From Streptosporangium minutum (lineage in GTDB: Bacteria; Actinomycetota; Actinomycetes; Streptosporangiales; Streptosporangiaceae): a stretch of DNA of 35,463 nt. The stretch is from NCBI RefSeq assembly GCF_002149035.1, contig NZ_NGFP01000070.1, positions 1 to 35,463 of the forward strand, read 5' to 3'. Positions within the stretch are counted from its first letter, which is position 1. Each line of letters starts with the position of its first letter. Below, in pieces: positions 17,888 to 26,171 of the stretch. The position numbers and the translations under genes are program-made. The notes under the pieces are model-generated. The model saw nothing but the letters and a program-made list of their open reading frames with translations. It was not told the DNA's origin and made no database searches.

Positions 17888-17960
17888 TTGATCGACAACG
17901 GAACGGTCAGTGGCGTCAGCGAGCCGGCGCGGGCGAAGTCGCCGCCAACCACCGTTCCGA
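17888..17960. repeat. Hairpin repeat element, copy A
   Basis: 73-bp element with 63 of 73 positions identical to copy B at 19168-19240, in the same orientation. It can fold on itself: CGGAACGGT at 17899-17907 pairs with ACCGTTCCG at 17951-17959, and a further 5 bp pair inside a small internal loop. It behaves like a REP- or MITE-type repeat. Confidence 0.8.
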
Positions 17961-18119
17961 TCTTCGACAGGGCATCGCCGAACCCCTGACGCCGACGCGT
18001 ATGCCCCAGTCAGGTGGGGTTATCCCTACCCTAAGTCGGCGTGCTGGCATGATCTCCCTGCCGAATCTGGACGTATAGCTTCATAACATCCCAATCTTCC
18101 CAATGAAGGGCTACTTCCC

Positions 18120-18938
18120 GTGTCTGGTACGAAATCGTTCCGTCGAGCTGTGTCCCGTTCCGCTGTTGTCGCTCTGGCCGGCGCAGCCTGTCTCGCGGCG
18201 ACGGCCGGTAGCGCCGGAGCGATCATCAACGGCGAGAAGCCCACGGAGTCCTACTCGTTCATGGCGTCCATCCCGGTGTCGGCGCCGGGTGCGGGCCTCA
18301 AGGACGGCAACTGCGGGGCGGCGCTGATCAACCCGCAGTGGGTGGTGACCGCGGCGCACTGCCTCGACATGGAGATCGGGTCGATTCCGCAGGGGACGGT
18401 CCGCATCGGCAGCGACCAGCGCAAGTCCGGCGGAACGGTCCGCAAGATCGCCCAGGCAGTGGCCCACCCCGGCTACGCCCAGGCCTCGCCCAACAAGAAC
18501 GACATCGCGCTGGTCCGCCTGGACCGTCCTGTCTCCGACAAGCCCATCCGGATCGCCGACCGCGCAGGAAAGCCCGGCACCCCGACCCGGATCATCGGCT
18601 TCGGCATCACCGAGGTCAGCGAGAATCCGGCCGATTGGAAGATGTCCCCGCGGCTCCGGCAGCTCGACACCCGCCGAGGCGCGGTCTCCGAGTGCGGCCC
18701 CGGCTTCGCCGGCGCCACCCGCCTGTGCACGGTCAGCCAGGTACCCAAGGCCATGGCATGCAACGGCGACTCCGGTGGCCCGCAGATCCAGCGCGGCCGG
18801 GGCGGCCGATGGGAGCTCATCGGCGTCACCTCCGGCCCCGGCGCGAAGAGCCCGTCCTGCGCGGAAGGTCCCGGCCTGTACACCAACGTGCCCGCCTACA
18901 CCGACTGGATCAACAAGACGATCCGCAAGTACAGCTGA
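18120..18938 (+). CDS. Secreted trypsin-like serine protease (S1)
   Basis: Exported S1 endopeptidase precursor of 272 aa. Signal peptide residues 1-34 (RRAVSRSAVVALAGAACLAA, then TAGSAGA) lead directly to IINGEKP at 35, the trypsin-type mature N-terminus, so there is little or no propeptide. The catalytic triad is H80 (VVTAAHC), D128 (NDIALVRL) and S218 (NGDSGGP). Cysteine pairs C65/C81 and C192/C203, with C214/C247, fit chymotrypsin disulfides. The residue six before the catalytic serine is A212 (KAMACNGDSGG) where trypsins carry Asp, so cleavage after Lys/Arg should not be assumed. GTG 18120 is supported by GAAGGG 9 nt upstream. It is bracketed by the two hairpin repeats, and a 14-bp terminator follows. 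Confidence 0.9.
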   Translation: MSGTKSFRRAVSRSAVVALAGAACLAATAGSAGAIINGEKPTESYSFMASIPVSAPGAGLKDGNCGAALINPQWVVTAAHCLDMEIGSIPQGTVRIGSDQRKSGGTVRKIAQAVAHPGYAQASPNKNDIALVRLDRPVSDKPIRIADRAGKPGTPTRIIGFGITEVSENPADWKMSPRLRQLDTRRGAVSECGPGFAGATRLCTVSQVPKAMACNGDSGGPQIQRGRGGRWELIGVTSGPGAKSPSCAEGPGLYTNVPAYTDWINKTIRKYS

Positions 18939-18944
18939 CCTCCA

Positions 18945-18981
18945 GCCGGCGCTCCCGGCATGACGGACCGGGAGCGCCGGC
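18945..18981 (+). terminator. Terminator of the trypsin-like protease gene
   Basis: Perfect 14-bp stem (18945-18958 with 18968-18981) with a 9-nt loop, 6 nt after the stop. The following 190 nt to the repeat copy B show no gene. Confidence 0.88.
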
Positions 18982-19167
18982 GGGGCCGCAGGCCCAGGGG
19001 ATGTCGCCCCGCCAGATCCACCAGAGGGGCCCGGCAGCGCCGCCGGACTTCGACCACCTGAAACGAGGGAACGACCACGGAAAAGCTGCTGCGGCATCCT
19101 GCCTCGCCTTTCCCTGACCCGGGATGGGATGCCCCAGCGGTGACGGCTGCTCCGCCGTACCCGGGTA

Positions 19168-19240
19168 TTGATCGGCAGCGGAACGGTCGGTGGCGTCAGC
19201 GAGTCGGCGCGGGCGGGGGTGCCGCCATCCACCGTTCCGG
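19168..19240. repeat. Hairpin repeat element, copy B
   Basis: Second copy of the 73-bp element at 17888. The 9-bp outer arms (19179-19187 and 19231-19239) are unchanged, while most of the ten differences fall in the loop. It lies 133 nt before the phosphotransferase gene. On the minus strand both copies read SLTP-x-TVPL-x-I, but only as part of unrelated open frames. Confidence 0.8.
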
Positions 19241-19359
19241 CCCCGAACTCCTGTAGCTACGGCGAGCCGCCACCCGGGTGGATCGATCGGTCCAGACGCC
19301 CGCGCCTTTCACGAGCCGGCTCCCTCTCCGGCAACCGGAACGGGCGGCCGCCATCCGGC

Positions 19360-19365
19360 TACCGT
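19360..19365 (+). promoter_or_regulatory. -10 element for a leaderless phosphotransferase mRNA
   Basis: TACCGT ends 8 nt before ATG 19374. There is no Shine-Dalgarno between them, so transcription probably starts at or next to the ATG. Confidence 0.45.
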
Positions 19366-19373
19366 TGCTCCGC

Positions 19374-20291
19374 ATGACCCATACCGAGATCGAGATCACC
19401 GCGGAGCTGGTGCGGGATCTGCTGCGTGACCAGCACCCCGACCTGGCCGACCGCCCTGTGCGGCTTGGCGCGCGTGGCTGGGACAACCAGCTCTGGCGGC
19501 TCGGCAACGATCTCGCCGTACGGTTGCCCTGGGCGACGGAGTCCGCGGACGCGTTGCTGCGCAAGGAGCACACCTGGCTGCCCGCTCTCGCCCCGCGCCT
19601 TCCTCTGCCGGTTCCCGTCCCGCAGCGCCTCGGCGAGCCCTCCGCGCGGTTTCCGCGCCCCTGGATCGTCACCACCTGGGTGCCGGGCGAGCCGGCCGAC
19701 CGTGTCCCCGTCACGCGGACCGCGGAGGCGGCCACCACCCTGGCCGACTTCCTGACGGCTCTTCACCAGCCCGCCCCCCGACAGGCGCCCGCCGGCCGGG
19801 ACCGCGGAGGGCCGCTGGCCGACCACTCCGCGGGGTTCGCCACGCAACTCGCCTCGGCCACCGAGCTGGGGCTCATCCCTGACCCCGACGCCGTCCGCGC
19901 GGTCTGGGAGGACGCCGCCGCCGCGCCCGACCGGGCCGGCCCGGCGCTATGGCTCCACGGCGACCTGCATCCGGCCAACGTCCTCACCGCGGACGGCACG
20001 ATCTGCGGCGTGATCGACTTCGGCGACCTCTTCGCGGGCGATCCGGCCTGCGACCTCGCCGCCGCCTGGATTCTGCTGCCGGACGGCGGCGCCGACCACT
20101 TCCATGCCGCCTACCAGCCGGCCCCGGACGCCGCGACCTTGCGCCGTGCCCGCGGATGGGCGGTGCTGAAAGCCCTCGTCGGCATCCTCATCGGAGACGC
20201 CGGCGTCCGCGGCCGCCCAGGCGGCAAGGCCACGTGGGGCCCACCCGCCCACGCCGCACTGCGACGCCTCATCGCAACGGCCCACCACTGA
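19374..20291 (+). CDS. Aminoglycoside phosphotransferase (APH)-family kinase
   Basis: Cytosolic kinase-fold protein of 305 aa. The N-lobe has LGARGWDNQLWRLGNDLAVRLP (31-52; R50 stands where the ATP-binding lysine normally is) and a conserved E65 (LLRKEHTWL). The catalytic loop is LHGDLHPANVL at 194-204 with catalytic D197 and N202, and the metal-binding motif is GVIDFGD with D215. This closely follows the MPH/APH-like group, which phosphorylates hydroxyls of aminoglycosides, macrolides or other small molecules. Many chromosomal members have unknown substrates, so resistance is only a possibility. There is no Shine-Dalgarno; a -10-like TACCGT 8 nt upstream suggests a leaderless mRNA, and this decides ATG 19374. 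It stands alone, 133 nt after hairpin repeat B. Confidence 0.85.
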   Translation: MTHTEIEITAELVRDLLRDQHPDLADRPVRLGARGWDNQLWRLGNDLAVRLPWATESADALLRKEHTWLPALAPRLPLPVPVPQRLGEPSARFPRPWIVTTWVPGEPADRVPVTRTAEAATTLADFLTALHQPAPRQAPAGRDRGGPLADHSAGFATQLASATELGLIPDPDAVRAVWEDAAAAPDRAGPALWLHGDLHPANVLTADGTICGVIDFGDLFAGDPACDLAAAWILLPDGGADHFHAAYQPAPDAATLRRARGWAVLKALVGILIGDAGVRGRPGGKATWGPPAHAALRRLIATAHH

Positions 20292-20512
20292 TCAACCGCC
20301 TCGGCCGAGCTGCCCGCCATGGCTCCCGACGCCGCGCCCGAGATGGACCACGAAGGCGGGGAAGGTAAAGTCTGGCCCGGAAACGAGAGGGGGCGAGCTC
20401 GTCGGGGCCGGCGGCGAAGGGGGTGCGGTACTCCTCGGGCACGGGAATCCCCGAGCTCATCGAGGTGCGCGAGAAGACTCCGGAGAAGGCCCGGCGGCGG
20501 GAAGACCATCTC

Positions 20513-23272
20513 ATGTTGCACGGGCGGGTGACCGAGCGCGCCGCGATCGGCGAGCTCGTGGCCGCCGCGCGGGCGGGTGCCGGCCAGGCCCTCGTCCTGC
20601 ACGGCGAGCCGGGGGTCGGCAAGTCGGCGCTGCTGGATCTCGCCGCCGCCGGCAGCGCCCCGATGCGGGTGCTGCGGGCGACGGGCACCGAGCCGGAGAC
20701 CGGGCTGGCCTTCGGCGCGCTCCACCAGCTGCTGCGCTCGGAGACCGGGCTGCTGGACCTCCTGCCCGGCCCGCAGCGCGACGCCGTCGGCGGGGCGCTC
20801 GGCCTGGCCTCCTCCCCCACCGACGACCGTTTCCTCGTTTCGGCGGGTGTGCTGTCCCTGCTCACCGAGGCGGCGGTGCCGGACGGCCTGCTCTGCCTGA
20901 TCGACGACTTCCAGTGGATCGATCAGGCCTCCGCGGACGCTCTGCTGTTCTCCGCCCGTCGCCTGCGGACCGAGGGGGTGGGGATGCTGATCGCCGTACG
21001 CGGTGACGCCGGGGCGCACGTGCGCGGTGTCCCGGACCTCCGCCTCACGGGCCTCGACGCGCGGAGCGCGGCGGAACTGCTCGCCTCCCGGTCCGCGGTG
21101 CCGCCGGCCCAGGAGGTCGGCGACCGGCTCGTGACGCTGACCGGCGGTAATCCCCTGGCTCTGCGTGAGGTGGCCGGGCTGCTCACGGCGGATCAGCTCG
21201 CGGGCCGGACCCCGCTGCCGGACCCCCTGCCCGTGGGAGCGGGCATCGGGCAGATCTTCGGCGACCAGGTGGAGCGGCTTGCCGAAGCCGGCCGGCTGAT
21301 AGCGCTCATCGCGGCGGTGGAGGGGCTCGGCGACCTGGGCCTGATCCTGCGCGCGGCCGGCCGGCTGGGGGTGGACCCGGCGGAGCTGCATCCGGTCGAG
21401 GCCGCCGGGCTCGTCGGCGTGGAGGGGACCTCGATCCGGTTCCGGCACCCTCTGGTCCGATCCGCGGTGTACGCGCGGTCGAGCTCCGTGCAGCGGCGCC
21501 TGGTCCACACCGCGCTCGCCGAGCTGCTGGACGGGGCGGAGGACGCCGACAGACGGGCCTGGCACCGGGCCGCCGCCTCGGTGGGCCAGGACGAGGGCGT
21601 CGCAGCCGAGCTCGCCGCGTCGGCCGGGCGGGCGCGGGCGCGGGGCGGGTACGCCGACGCCGCCGTCGCGCTGGCCCGGTCGGCGGACCTCACCCCGGAC
21701 CGCGCCGTCCGGGCCCGGCGGCTCACCGACGCGGCCACCGCCGCCTGGCTCGGCGGACGTCCCGGCCAGGCGGAGACCTGCCTGGCCGGGGCGCGCGAAC
21801 TGGCCCGGGAGCCTCTCCTGATCGCCGAGCTCACCCAGCTACGGGGACGTTTCGAGCTGAACGGCGGAGACGCGGCCGAGGCCCAGCGGGTCTTCCTCGA
21901 AGGGGCCGACCGGGTGTGCGGCGCGGATCCGAGCAGGGCCCTGGAGATGCTGGCCGACGCCTCCGAGGCCGCCTCCTACGTCGGAGACGTCGCGGCCATC
22001 GTCGACATCGGCCGGCGGGCGGAGTCGCTTCCCGGCGGGGACGACTCCTTCCTGCGGGCGGTGCTGATCGGGATCGGCGCGATGCTCGCCGGGGACGCCC
22101 GCCGGGGCGGGCGGACGCTGCGGCGGGCACTGCTCCGGGCGGACGAGCTGTCCGGCGCGTCCGAGCTGCTGTGGGCCTGCGCGGCGGCGAGCTATCTGGG
22201 CGAGGTGGACGTGGCGGCGGGGTTCGGCGTCCGGGCCGGCCGGGCCGCCAGGGTCTCCGGACTGGTCGGCCAGCTCCCGGTGGTGCTGGAGTTCGTCTCG
22301 ACGGCCGAGCGGATCAACGGCCGGCTCGGCATCAGCGCCGCGATCGCCGAAGAGGGGCTGACGCTCGCCCGCGAGGCGGGCTACACCAACTCCGCCGCCG
22401 CGCATCTGGCGAACCTCGCGGCGGTCGCGGCCGTGCGCGGCCAGGAGGACGCCTGCCGCGAGTACGCCCAGGAGGCGCTGGCCATCGCCATCCCCCATCG
22501 GATCGGCCTGCGCGCGGGCACGGCGTCCTACGCGCTGGGACTGCTCGACCTGGGAATGGGCCGGTTCGCCGCGGCCCACGCGCGTTTCTCCGCGCTCACC
22601 ACCGCGGGGCCCGGGGCCGGGCACCCCACCGTCGTCTGGAGGTCGGCTCCGGACCGGGTCGAGGCGGCGGTCGCGTGCGGTGACCACGACGCGGCCCGTG
22701 CCACGGTGTCCTCCCTCGAGCAGTGGTCGGTGAACGCCGGGACTCCTGCCTCGCGGGCCCTGCTGGCCCGGTGCCGCGCGCTGCTCGAAGACGGAGAGGG
22801 AGCCGTCTCGCTGTACGAGGAGGCGCTGCGCCTGCACGCCGAGGGCGAGCCCGCCCTTTTCGAGCAGGCCCGGACGTCGCTGCTGTACGGCGAGCGGCTC
22901 CGCCGTACCCACCGGACCGGCGACGCGCGGCAGCCCCTGCGGTCCGCCCTGGAGACGTTCCAGCGTCTCGGCGCCGAGCCGTGGGCGGAGCGGGCGCACA
23001 GCGAGCTGCGCGCCGCCGGAGAGAGCGTGACCCGGCCCGGCCCGGCGGCCCTGAACACCCTGACCCCGCAGGAGCTGCGGATCGCCCGGCTCGTCGCCGA
23101 GGGCGCTTCCAACCGGGACGTGGCGGCCCGGCTGTTCCTCAGCCCGCGCACCGTCGAGTATCACCTCTACAAGGTCTATCCGAAGCTCGGCATCACCACC
23201 CGCACCGAGCTGGCCCGGCTGGTCGGGGCCGGTCCGGAGTTCGGGGAAGGCGCGGGCGCCGGGCCGGAATGA
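20513..23272 (+). CDS. Large LuxR-family regulator with N-terminal AAA/NTPase domain
   Basis: Cytosolic regulator of 919 aa, LAL-like (MalT-type) layout. An AAA/NACHT-like ATPase has Walker A GEPGVGKSA at 31-39 and Walker B LLCLIDDFQW at 126-135. A winged-helix/arginine region follows to about 330, then a long TPR-like alpha-helical stretch (about 400-840) rich in Ala/Leu/Arg. The C-terminal LuxR HTH is at 847-905 (LTPQELRIARLVAEGASNRD, then LFLSPRTVEYHLYKVYPKLG). Such proteins bind ATP and a ligand or protein inducer, then activate nearby genes. ATG 20513 was chosen because GGGAAG lies 8 nt upstream and the family start (RVTERAAIGEL) begins there. The FAD oxidase 174 nt downstream, with a palindrome in its leader, is a likely target. 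The 221 nt upstream hold no gene. Confidence 0.9.
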   Translation: MLHGRVTERAAIGELVAAARAGAGQALVLHGEPGVGKSALLDLAAAGSAPMRVLRATGTEPETGLAFGALHQLLRSETGLLDLLPGPQRDAVGGALGLASSPTDDRFLVSAGVLSLLTEAAVPDGLLCLIDDFQWIDQASADALLFSARRLRTEGVGMLIAVRGDAGAHVRGVPDLRLTGLDARSAAELLASRSAVPPAQEVGDRLVTLTGGNPLALREVAGLLTADQLAGRTPLPDPLPVGAGIGQIFGDQVERLAEAGRLIALIAAVEGLGDLGLILRAAGRLGVDPAELHPVEAAGLVGVEGTSIRFRHPLVRSAVYARSSSVQRRLVHTALAELLDGAEDADRRAWHRAAASVGQDEGVAAELAASAGRARARGGYADAAVALARSADLTPDRAVRARRLTDAATAAWLGGRPGQAETCLAGARELAREPLLIAELTQLRGRFELNGGDAAEAQRVFLEGADRVCGADPSRALEMLADASEAASYVGDVAAIVDIGRRAESLPGGDDSFLRAVLIGIGAMLAGDARRGGRTLRRALLRADELSGASELLWACAAASYLGEVDVAAGFGVRAGRAARVSGLVGQLPVVLEFVSTAERINGRLGISAAIAEEGLTLAREAGYTNSAAAHLANLAAVAAVRGQEDACREYAQEALAIAIPHRIGLRAGTASYALGLLDLGMGRFAAAHARFSALTTAGPGAGHPTVVWRSAPDRVEAAVACGDHDAARATVSSLEQWSVNAGTPASRALLARCRALLEDGEGAVSLYEEALRLHAEGEPALFEQARTSLLYGERLRRTHRTGDARQPLRSALETFQRLGAEPWAERAHSELRAAGESVTRPGPAALNTLTPQELRIARLVAEGASNRDVAARLFLSPRTVEYHLYKVYPKLGITTRTELARLVGAGPEFGEGAGAGPE

Positions 23273-23316
23273 GCCGGCACGTCCCGGCACGCACGGGCCC
23301 GCCGGTACGGCGTCCG

Positions 23317-23332
23317 CCCGCCGGGAGGCGGG
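23317..23332 (+). terminator. Weak hairpin after the LuxR-type gene
   Basis: CCCGCC (23317-23322) pairs with GGCGGG (23327-23332) around GGGA. The stem is short but GC-only. Confidence 0.35.
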
Positions 23333-23407
23333 CCGCGGCGGGCGCGCGGGCTGACACCCCGACCTGTTCGGTCGACCCCAACCAGATCCCAACCTGCTTC
23401 CAAGTCG

Positions 23408-23429
23408 GGTGCGCCAGAGTGGGCGCACC
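23408..23429. promoter_or_regulatory. Palindromic operator candidate before the FAD oxidase
   Basis: GGTGCGCC (23408-23415) is mirrored perfectly by GGCGCACC (23422-23429) with a 6-bp spacer. It ends 17 nt before the ATG, just before the Shine-Dalgarno. It could be an operator or an mRNA hairpin masking translation initiation. Confidence 0.5.
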
Positions 23430-23446
23430 GACATAGAGGAGAGATC

Positions 23447-24793
23447 ATGACGATTGGGAACGATCTTCGGCGTGCCGTCCGGGGCCGGGTGCTGGTGGCC
23501 GGCGACGACGGCTTCGAGCAGGCCCGGCAGCCGTGGAACCTCGCGGTGGAGCAGCCGGTCAGAGCCGTGGTGGAGGCGCGGGACGCCGACGACGTGGCCG
23601 CGCTGGTCGGCTACGCCCGCCTGGCCGGGCTGGCCGTCTCCGCCCAGCCGAGCGGCCACGGCGCCGGCGGTGACGTGGACGGGGTGATCCTGCTGCGCAC
23701 CGGGCGGCTGGACGGGGTCGACGTCCGGCCCGAGGAGCGGGTCGCCCGGGTGGGGGCGGGGGTGAAGTGGGGCGAGCTGCTGGCCGCCGCGAGCCCGCAC
23801 GGGCTGACCGGGCTGGCCGGCAGCTCTCCCGTGGTGAGCGTGGCCGGCTACACCTTGGGCGGCGGACTGAGCTGGTTCAGCCGTCGCCACGGCTTCGCCG
23901 CCGACAGCGTCCGCGCCTTCGACATCGTCGACGCCGAGGGCGACCGGGCCACGGTGAGCGCCGGCTCCGACCCCGAGCTGTTCTGGGCGCTGCGCGGCGG
24001 TGGCGGCGACTGCGCCCTGGTGACCGGCGTCGAGTTCGACCTGCACCCGGCGCCCCACCTGTACGGCGGACGCATGTTGTGGCCGGCCGAGCGGGCTCCG
24101 GAGGTGCTGGCGGCCTTCCGGGAGGTCACCGCGGAGGCCCCCGACGAGCTCACCGTCTGGTTCACCCTGCTGAACTTCCCGCCGCTCCCCGTCCTCCCCG
24201 ACTTCCTGCGCGGCAGGGCCCTGGTGGCGGTGGACTCCACCTTCCTGGGCGAGGCCGGCCGGGCCCAGGATCTGCTGCGCCGCTTCGACAAGATCGACGG
24301 ACTCGTCATGGACAGCCGGGGCACACTGCCGGTGGCCGAGCTGGGCGGCATCTGCGCCGAGCCGACCGACCCGGCGCCCGTCCAGACACGCGCGGAGCTG
24401 CTGACCGGCCTCGACGAGGCGGTGGCCGCGGCGCTGCTGGCCGGTCCCATCGATCCGCTGCTCAGCGTGCAGGTGCGCCACCTCGGCGGGGCGCTGACCA
24501 GGCCGGCGCGCGACGGCGGCGCCTGCGGGCACCTGGCCGAGCCGTACTCGCTCTACATGGTCGGCATCCCTTTCGCCCCCGAGGCCGCGGCCGCCATCGG
24601 CGCCCGGCAGAACGGGATCGCCGACGCGCTCGCGTCGCACACCAGCGGGCGCAGGCCGTACACCTTCCTCTCCCCCGGGGAAGAGGCCGCGGCGGCCTTC
24701 CCCGGCGAGGTCCTGGCCCGGCTGCGCGACGTCAAGCGCGCACGCGACCCCCACGGCGTCTTCCGCGGCAACTACCCGGTCCTGGGCCGGTGA
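23447..24793 (+). CDS. FAD-binding oxidoreductase of the BBE/PCMH (VAO) family
   Basis: Flavoprotein oxidase or dehydrogenase of 448 aa. The PCMH FAD domain covers about 35-205, with VSAQPSGHGAGG placing H71 at the 8-alpha-histidyl FAD attachment site, and the diphosphate-binding stretch GLAGSSPVVSVAGYTLGGGL (122-141). Bicovalent berberine-bridge enzymes carry a Cys in that second motif; here it is Ser-Ser, so only single (His) covalent flavinylation is expected. The C-terminus ends ARLRDVKRARDPHGVFRGNYP, the usual BBE-type tail. No signal peptide, so cytosolic. Substrates in this family are alcohols, sugars or natural-product intermediates. GAGGAGAG just upstream sets ATG 23447. It probably forms a regulatory unit with the LuxR-type gene before it. 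Confidence 0.88.
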   Translation: MTIGNDLRRAVRGRVLVAGDDGFEQARQPWNLAVEQPVRAVVEARDADDVAALVGYARLAGLAVSAQPSGHGAGGDVDGVILLRTGRLDGVDVRPEERVARVGAGVKWGELLAAASPHGLTGLAGSSPVVSVAGYTLGGGLSWFSRRHGFAADSVRAFDIVDAEGDRATVSAGSDPELFWALRGGGGDCALVTGVEFDLHPAPHLYGGRMLWPAERAPEVLAAFREVTAEAPDELTVWFTLLNFPPLPVLPDFLRGRALVAVDSTFLGEAGRAQDLLRRFDKIDGLVMDSRGTLPVAELGGICAEPTDPAPVQTRAELLTGLDEAVAAALLAGPIDPLLSVQVRHLGGALTRPARDGGACGHLAEPYSLYMVGIPFAPEAAAAIGARQNGIADALASHTSGRRPYTFLSPGEEAAAAFPGEVLARLRDVKRARDPHGVFRGNYPVLGR

Positions 24794-24821
24794 CGCCCTG
24801 ACGCGGCCGCGTCCCCTGACG

Positions 24822-24849
24822 GCCCGTCCCGCCGGCCGGCGGGACGGGC
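24822..24849 (+). terminator. Terminator of the FAD oxidase gene
   Basis: Perfect 12-bp stem (24822-24833 with 24838-24849) around a GGCC loop, 28 nt after the stop. The next 145 nt to the F420 gene contain its promoter region but no sharp -10/-35. Confidence 0.85.
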
Positions 24850-24994
24850 GCCTCGGACGCGGAGTCGCCGCCGGGAGACGATCCGGATGATCGCACTCCG
24901 GCCCGTTCTCCCAGGCCGTACACGGATGCGGCAAAGAAGGCCAAGTTTCCCCGGTCCTCGGCGAGACGCGAAGGGGGCTGGGTAGGGGGGAGAC

Positions 24995-25963
24995 ATGGCT
25001 GAGATCGGTTACACGATGATGTGTGAGCAGACGCCGGCGCGGCAACTGGTGGACGACGTCGCCACGGCGGAGCGGATCGGCTTCGACTACGCGGTCATCT
25101 CCGACCACTACTTCCCGTGGCTTGAGGAGATGGGGCATTCACCGTATGCCTGGTCGGTGCTCGGCGCGGCCGCGCACGCCACCGAGCGCCTGCCGCTGAT
25201 GACCTACGTGACCTGTCCGATCATGCGCTACCACCCCGCGGTCGTGGCCCAGAAGGCCGCCACGATGGGGGCTCTGACGGAGGGCCGGTTCACACTGGGG
25301 CTGGGCGCCGGGGAGAACCTCAACGAGCACGTGATCGGCCACGGCTGGCCGCCGGTCAACACCCGGCACGAGATGTTCCGCGAGGCGATCGAGATCATCA
25401 AGGAGCTGTTCGAGGGCGGCTACACCACCTACCGGGGCGAGTTCTTCGACGTCGACTCGGCCAAGCTGTTCGACCTGCCGGAGCAGCCGGTGCCCCTGGC
25501 GATCGCCGCCTCCGGCGGCAGCTCGGGGGACATCGCCGCCGAGTACGGCGACGGCCTGGTGGCGACCGACCCGGACGGCGAGCTGGTCAGGCGTTTCGCC
25601 GCCTCCGGCGGTGAGGGCAAGCCCGTCTACGGCCAGCTTCCCGTCTGCTACGACCCCGATCCCAAGGCGGCCCTGGAGCGGGCACACCGGCTGTGGCGCT
25701 GGTCCGCGGCGGGCTGGAAGGTCATGGCCGAGCTGCCCGCCCCGGTCAACTTCGCCGCCTACGCCGAGACCGTACGCCCGGAGGACGTCGCGGAGAAGGT
25801 GCCGTGCGGCTCCGACGTGGACGCGGTCGTGGAGGCGGTGCGCAAGTACACCGATGCCGGATTCACCCATGTCGCCCTGGTCCAGATCGGTCATGAGCAC
25901 CAGCGGGAGTTCTTCGACTGGTCGGAGAAGGAGCTCCTGCCCGCGCTGCGGCGCCTCCCGTAG
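24995..25963 (+). CDS. LLM-class F420-dependent oxidoreductase (G6PDH-like)
   Basis: Cytosolic TIM-barrel enzyme of 322 aa of the luciferase-like superfamily, FGD-related group, moving hydride to or from coenzyme F420. The F420-pocket loop is VISDHYFPWLEEMGHSPYAW with H38 in the position of FGD His40. GLGAGENLNEH (102-112) carries E107, at the place of the catalytic FGD Glu109. TRHEMFREAIEIIKELFEGG is characteristic of this subfamily. The physiological substrate is not deducible; many such actinobacterial paralogs are not true glucose-6-phosphate dehydrogenases. The start is ATG 24995 after GGGGGGAG with 4-5 nt spacing. The stop codon lies within a hairpin that also ends the convergent small gene. 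Confidence 0.88.
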   Translation: MAEIGYTMMCEQTPARQLVDDVATAERIGFDYAVISDHYFPWLEEMGHSPYAWSVLGAAAHATERLPLMTYVTCPIMRYHPAVVAQKAATMGALTEGRFTLGLGAGENLNEHVIGHGWPPVNTRHEMFREAIEIIKELFEGGYTTYRGEFFDVDSAKLFDLPEQPVPLAIAASGGSSGDIAAEYGDGLVATDPDGELVRRFAASGGEGKPVYGQLPVCYDPDPKAALERAHRLWRWSAAGWKVMAELPAPVNFAAYAETVRPEDVAEKVPCGSDVDAVVEAVRKYTDAGFTHVALVQIGHEHQREFFDWSEKELLPALRRLP

Positions 25964-25991
25964 GCGGCCCCGGGCCTGTGGCCGCCTACGG
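25958..25991. terminator. Compact bidirectional terminator between convergent genes
   Basis: Perfect 12-bp stem (25958-25969 with 25980-25991) and a 10-nt loop. It contains the TAG stop of the F420 gene (25961-25963) and ends one base before the stop codon of the minus-strand small gene, so it fills the whole 28-nt gap. Confidence 0.85.
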
Positions 25992-26171
25992 TCACAGCAC
26001 GGCGGCCTTCTGGTGGGGGTAGACGTGCTCCAGCTCGTGGCGGGGCGGGAGAACGCAGCGGCGGCCGGTCTCGGTGTGCGGGCACCGGAGCGCGTCGCTG
26101 CGGCGCGGCAGCGACGCCGGATCCTCCTCCCCCCACCCGGGTCCATCGTCGTCGGCGAGGTTGTGTGTCAT
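25992..26171 (-). CDS. 59-aa Cys/His miniprotein of unknown function
   Basis: Small protein that I do not recognise by name. The N-terminal half is acidic (NLADDDGPGWGEEDPASLP). The C-terminal half holds C30-x8-C39 followed by H45, H49 and H53 in LRCPHTETGRRCVLPPRHEL and EHVYPH, a plausible single zinc-binding knuckle. The gene looks real: ATG 26171 is preceded by AGGAGG 10 nt upstream, codon bias is normal, and a terminator sits exactly at its end. A longer in-frame extension to 26240 is unlikely because the Shine-Dalgarno is at the inner ATG. Confidence 0.75.
   Translation of the reverse strand: MTHNLADDDGPGWGEEDPASLPRRSDALRCPHTETGRRCVLPPRHELEHVYPHQKAAVL

Noticed and set aside
21839-25138. 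1099-codon open frame antisense to the LuxR-type and FAD oxidase genes
   Set aside because: It has no family motifs, crosses two well-supported genes and has an unnatural composition; a high-GC artefact.
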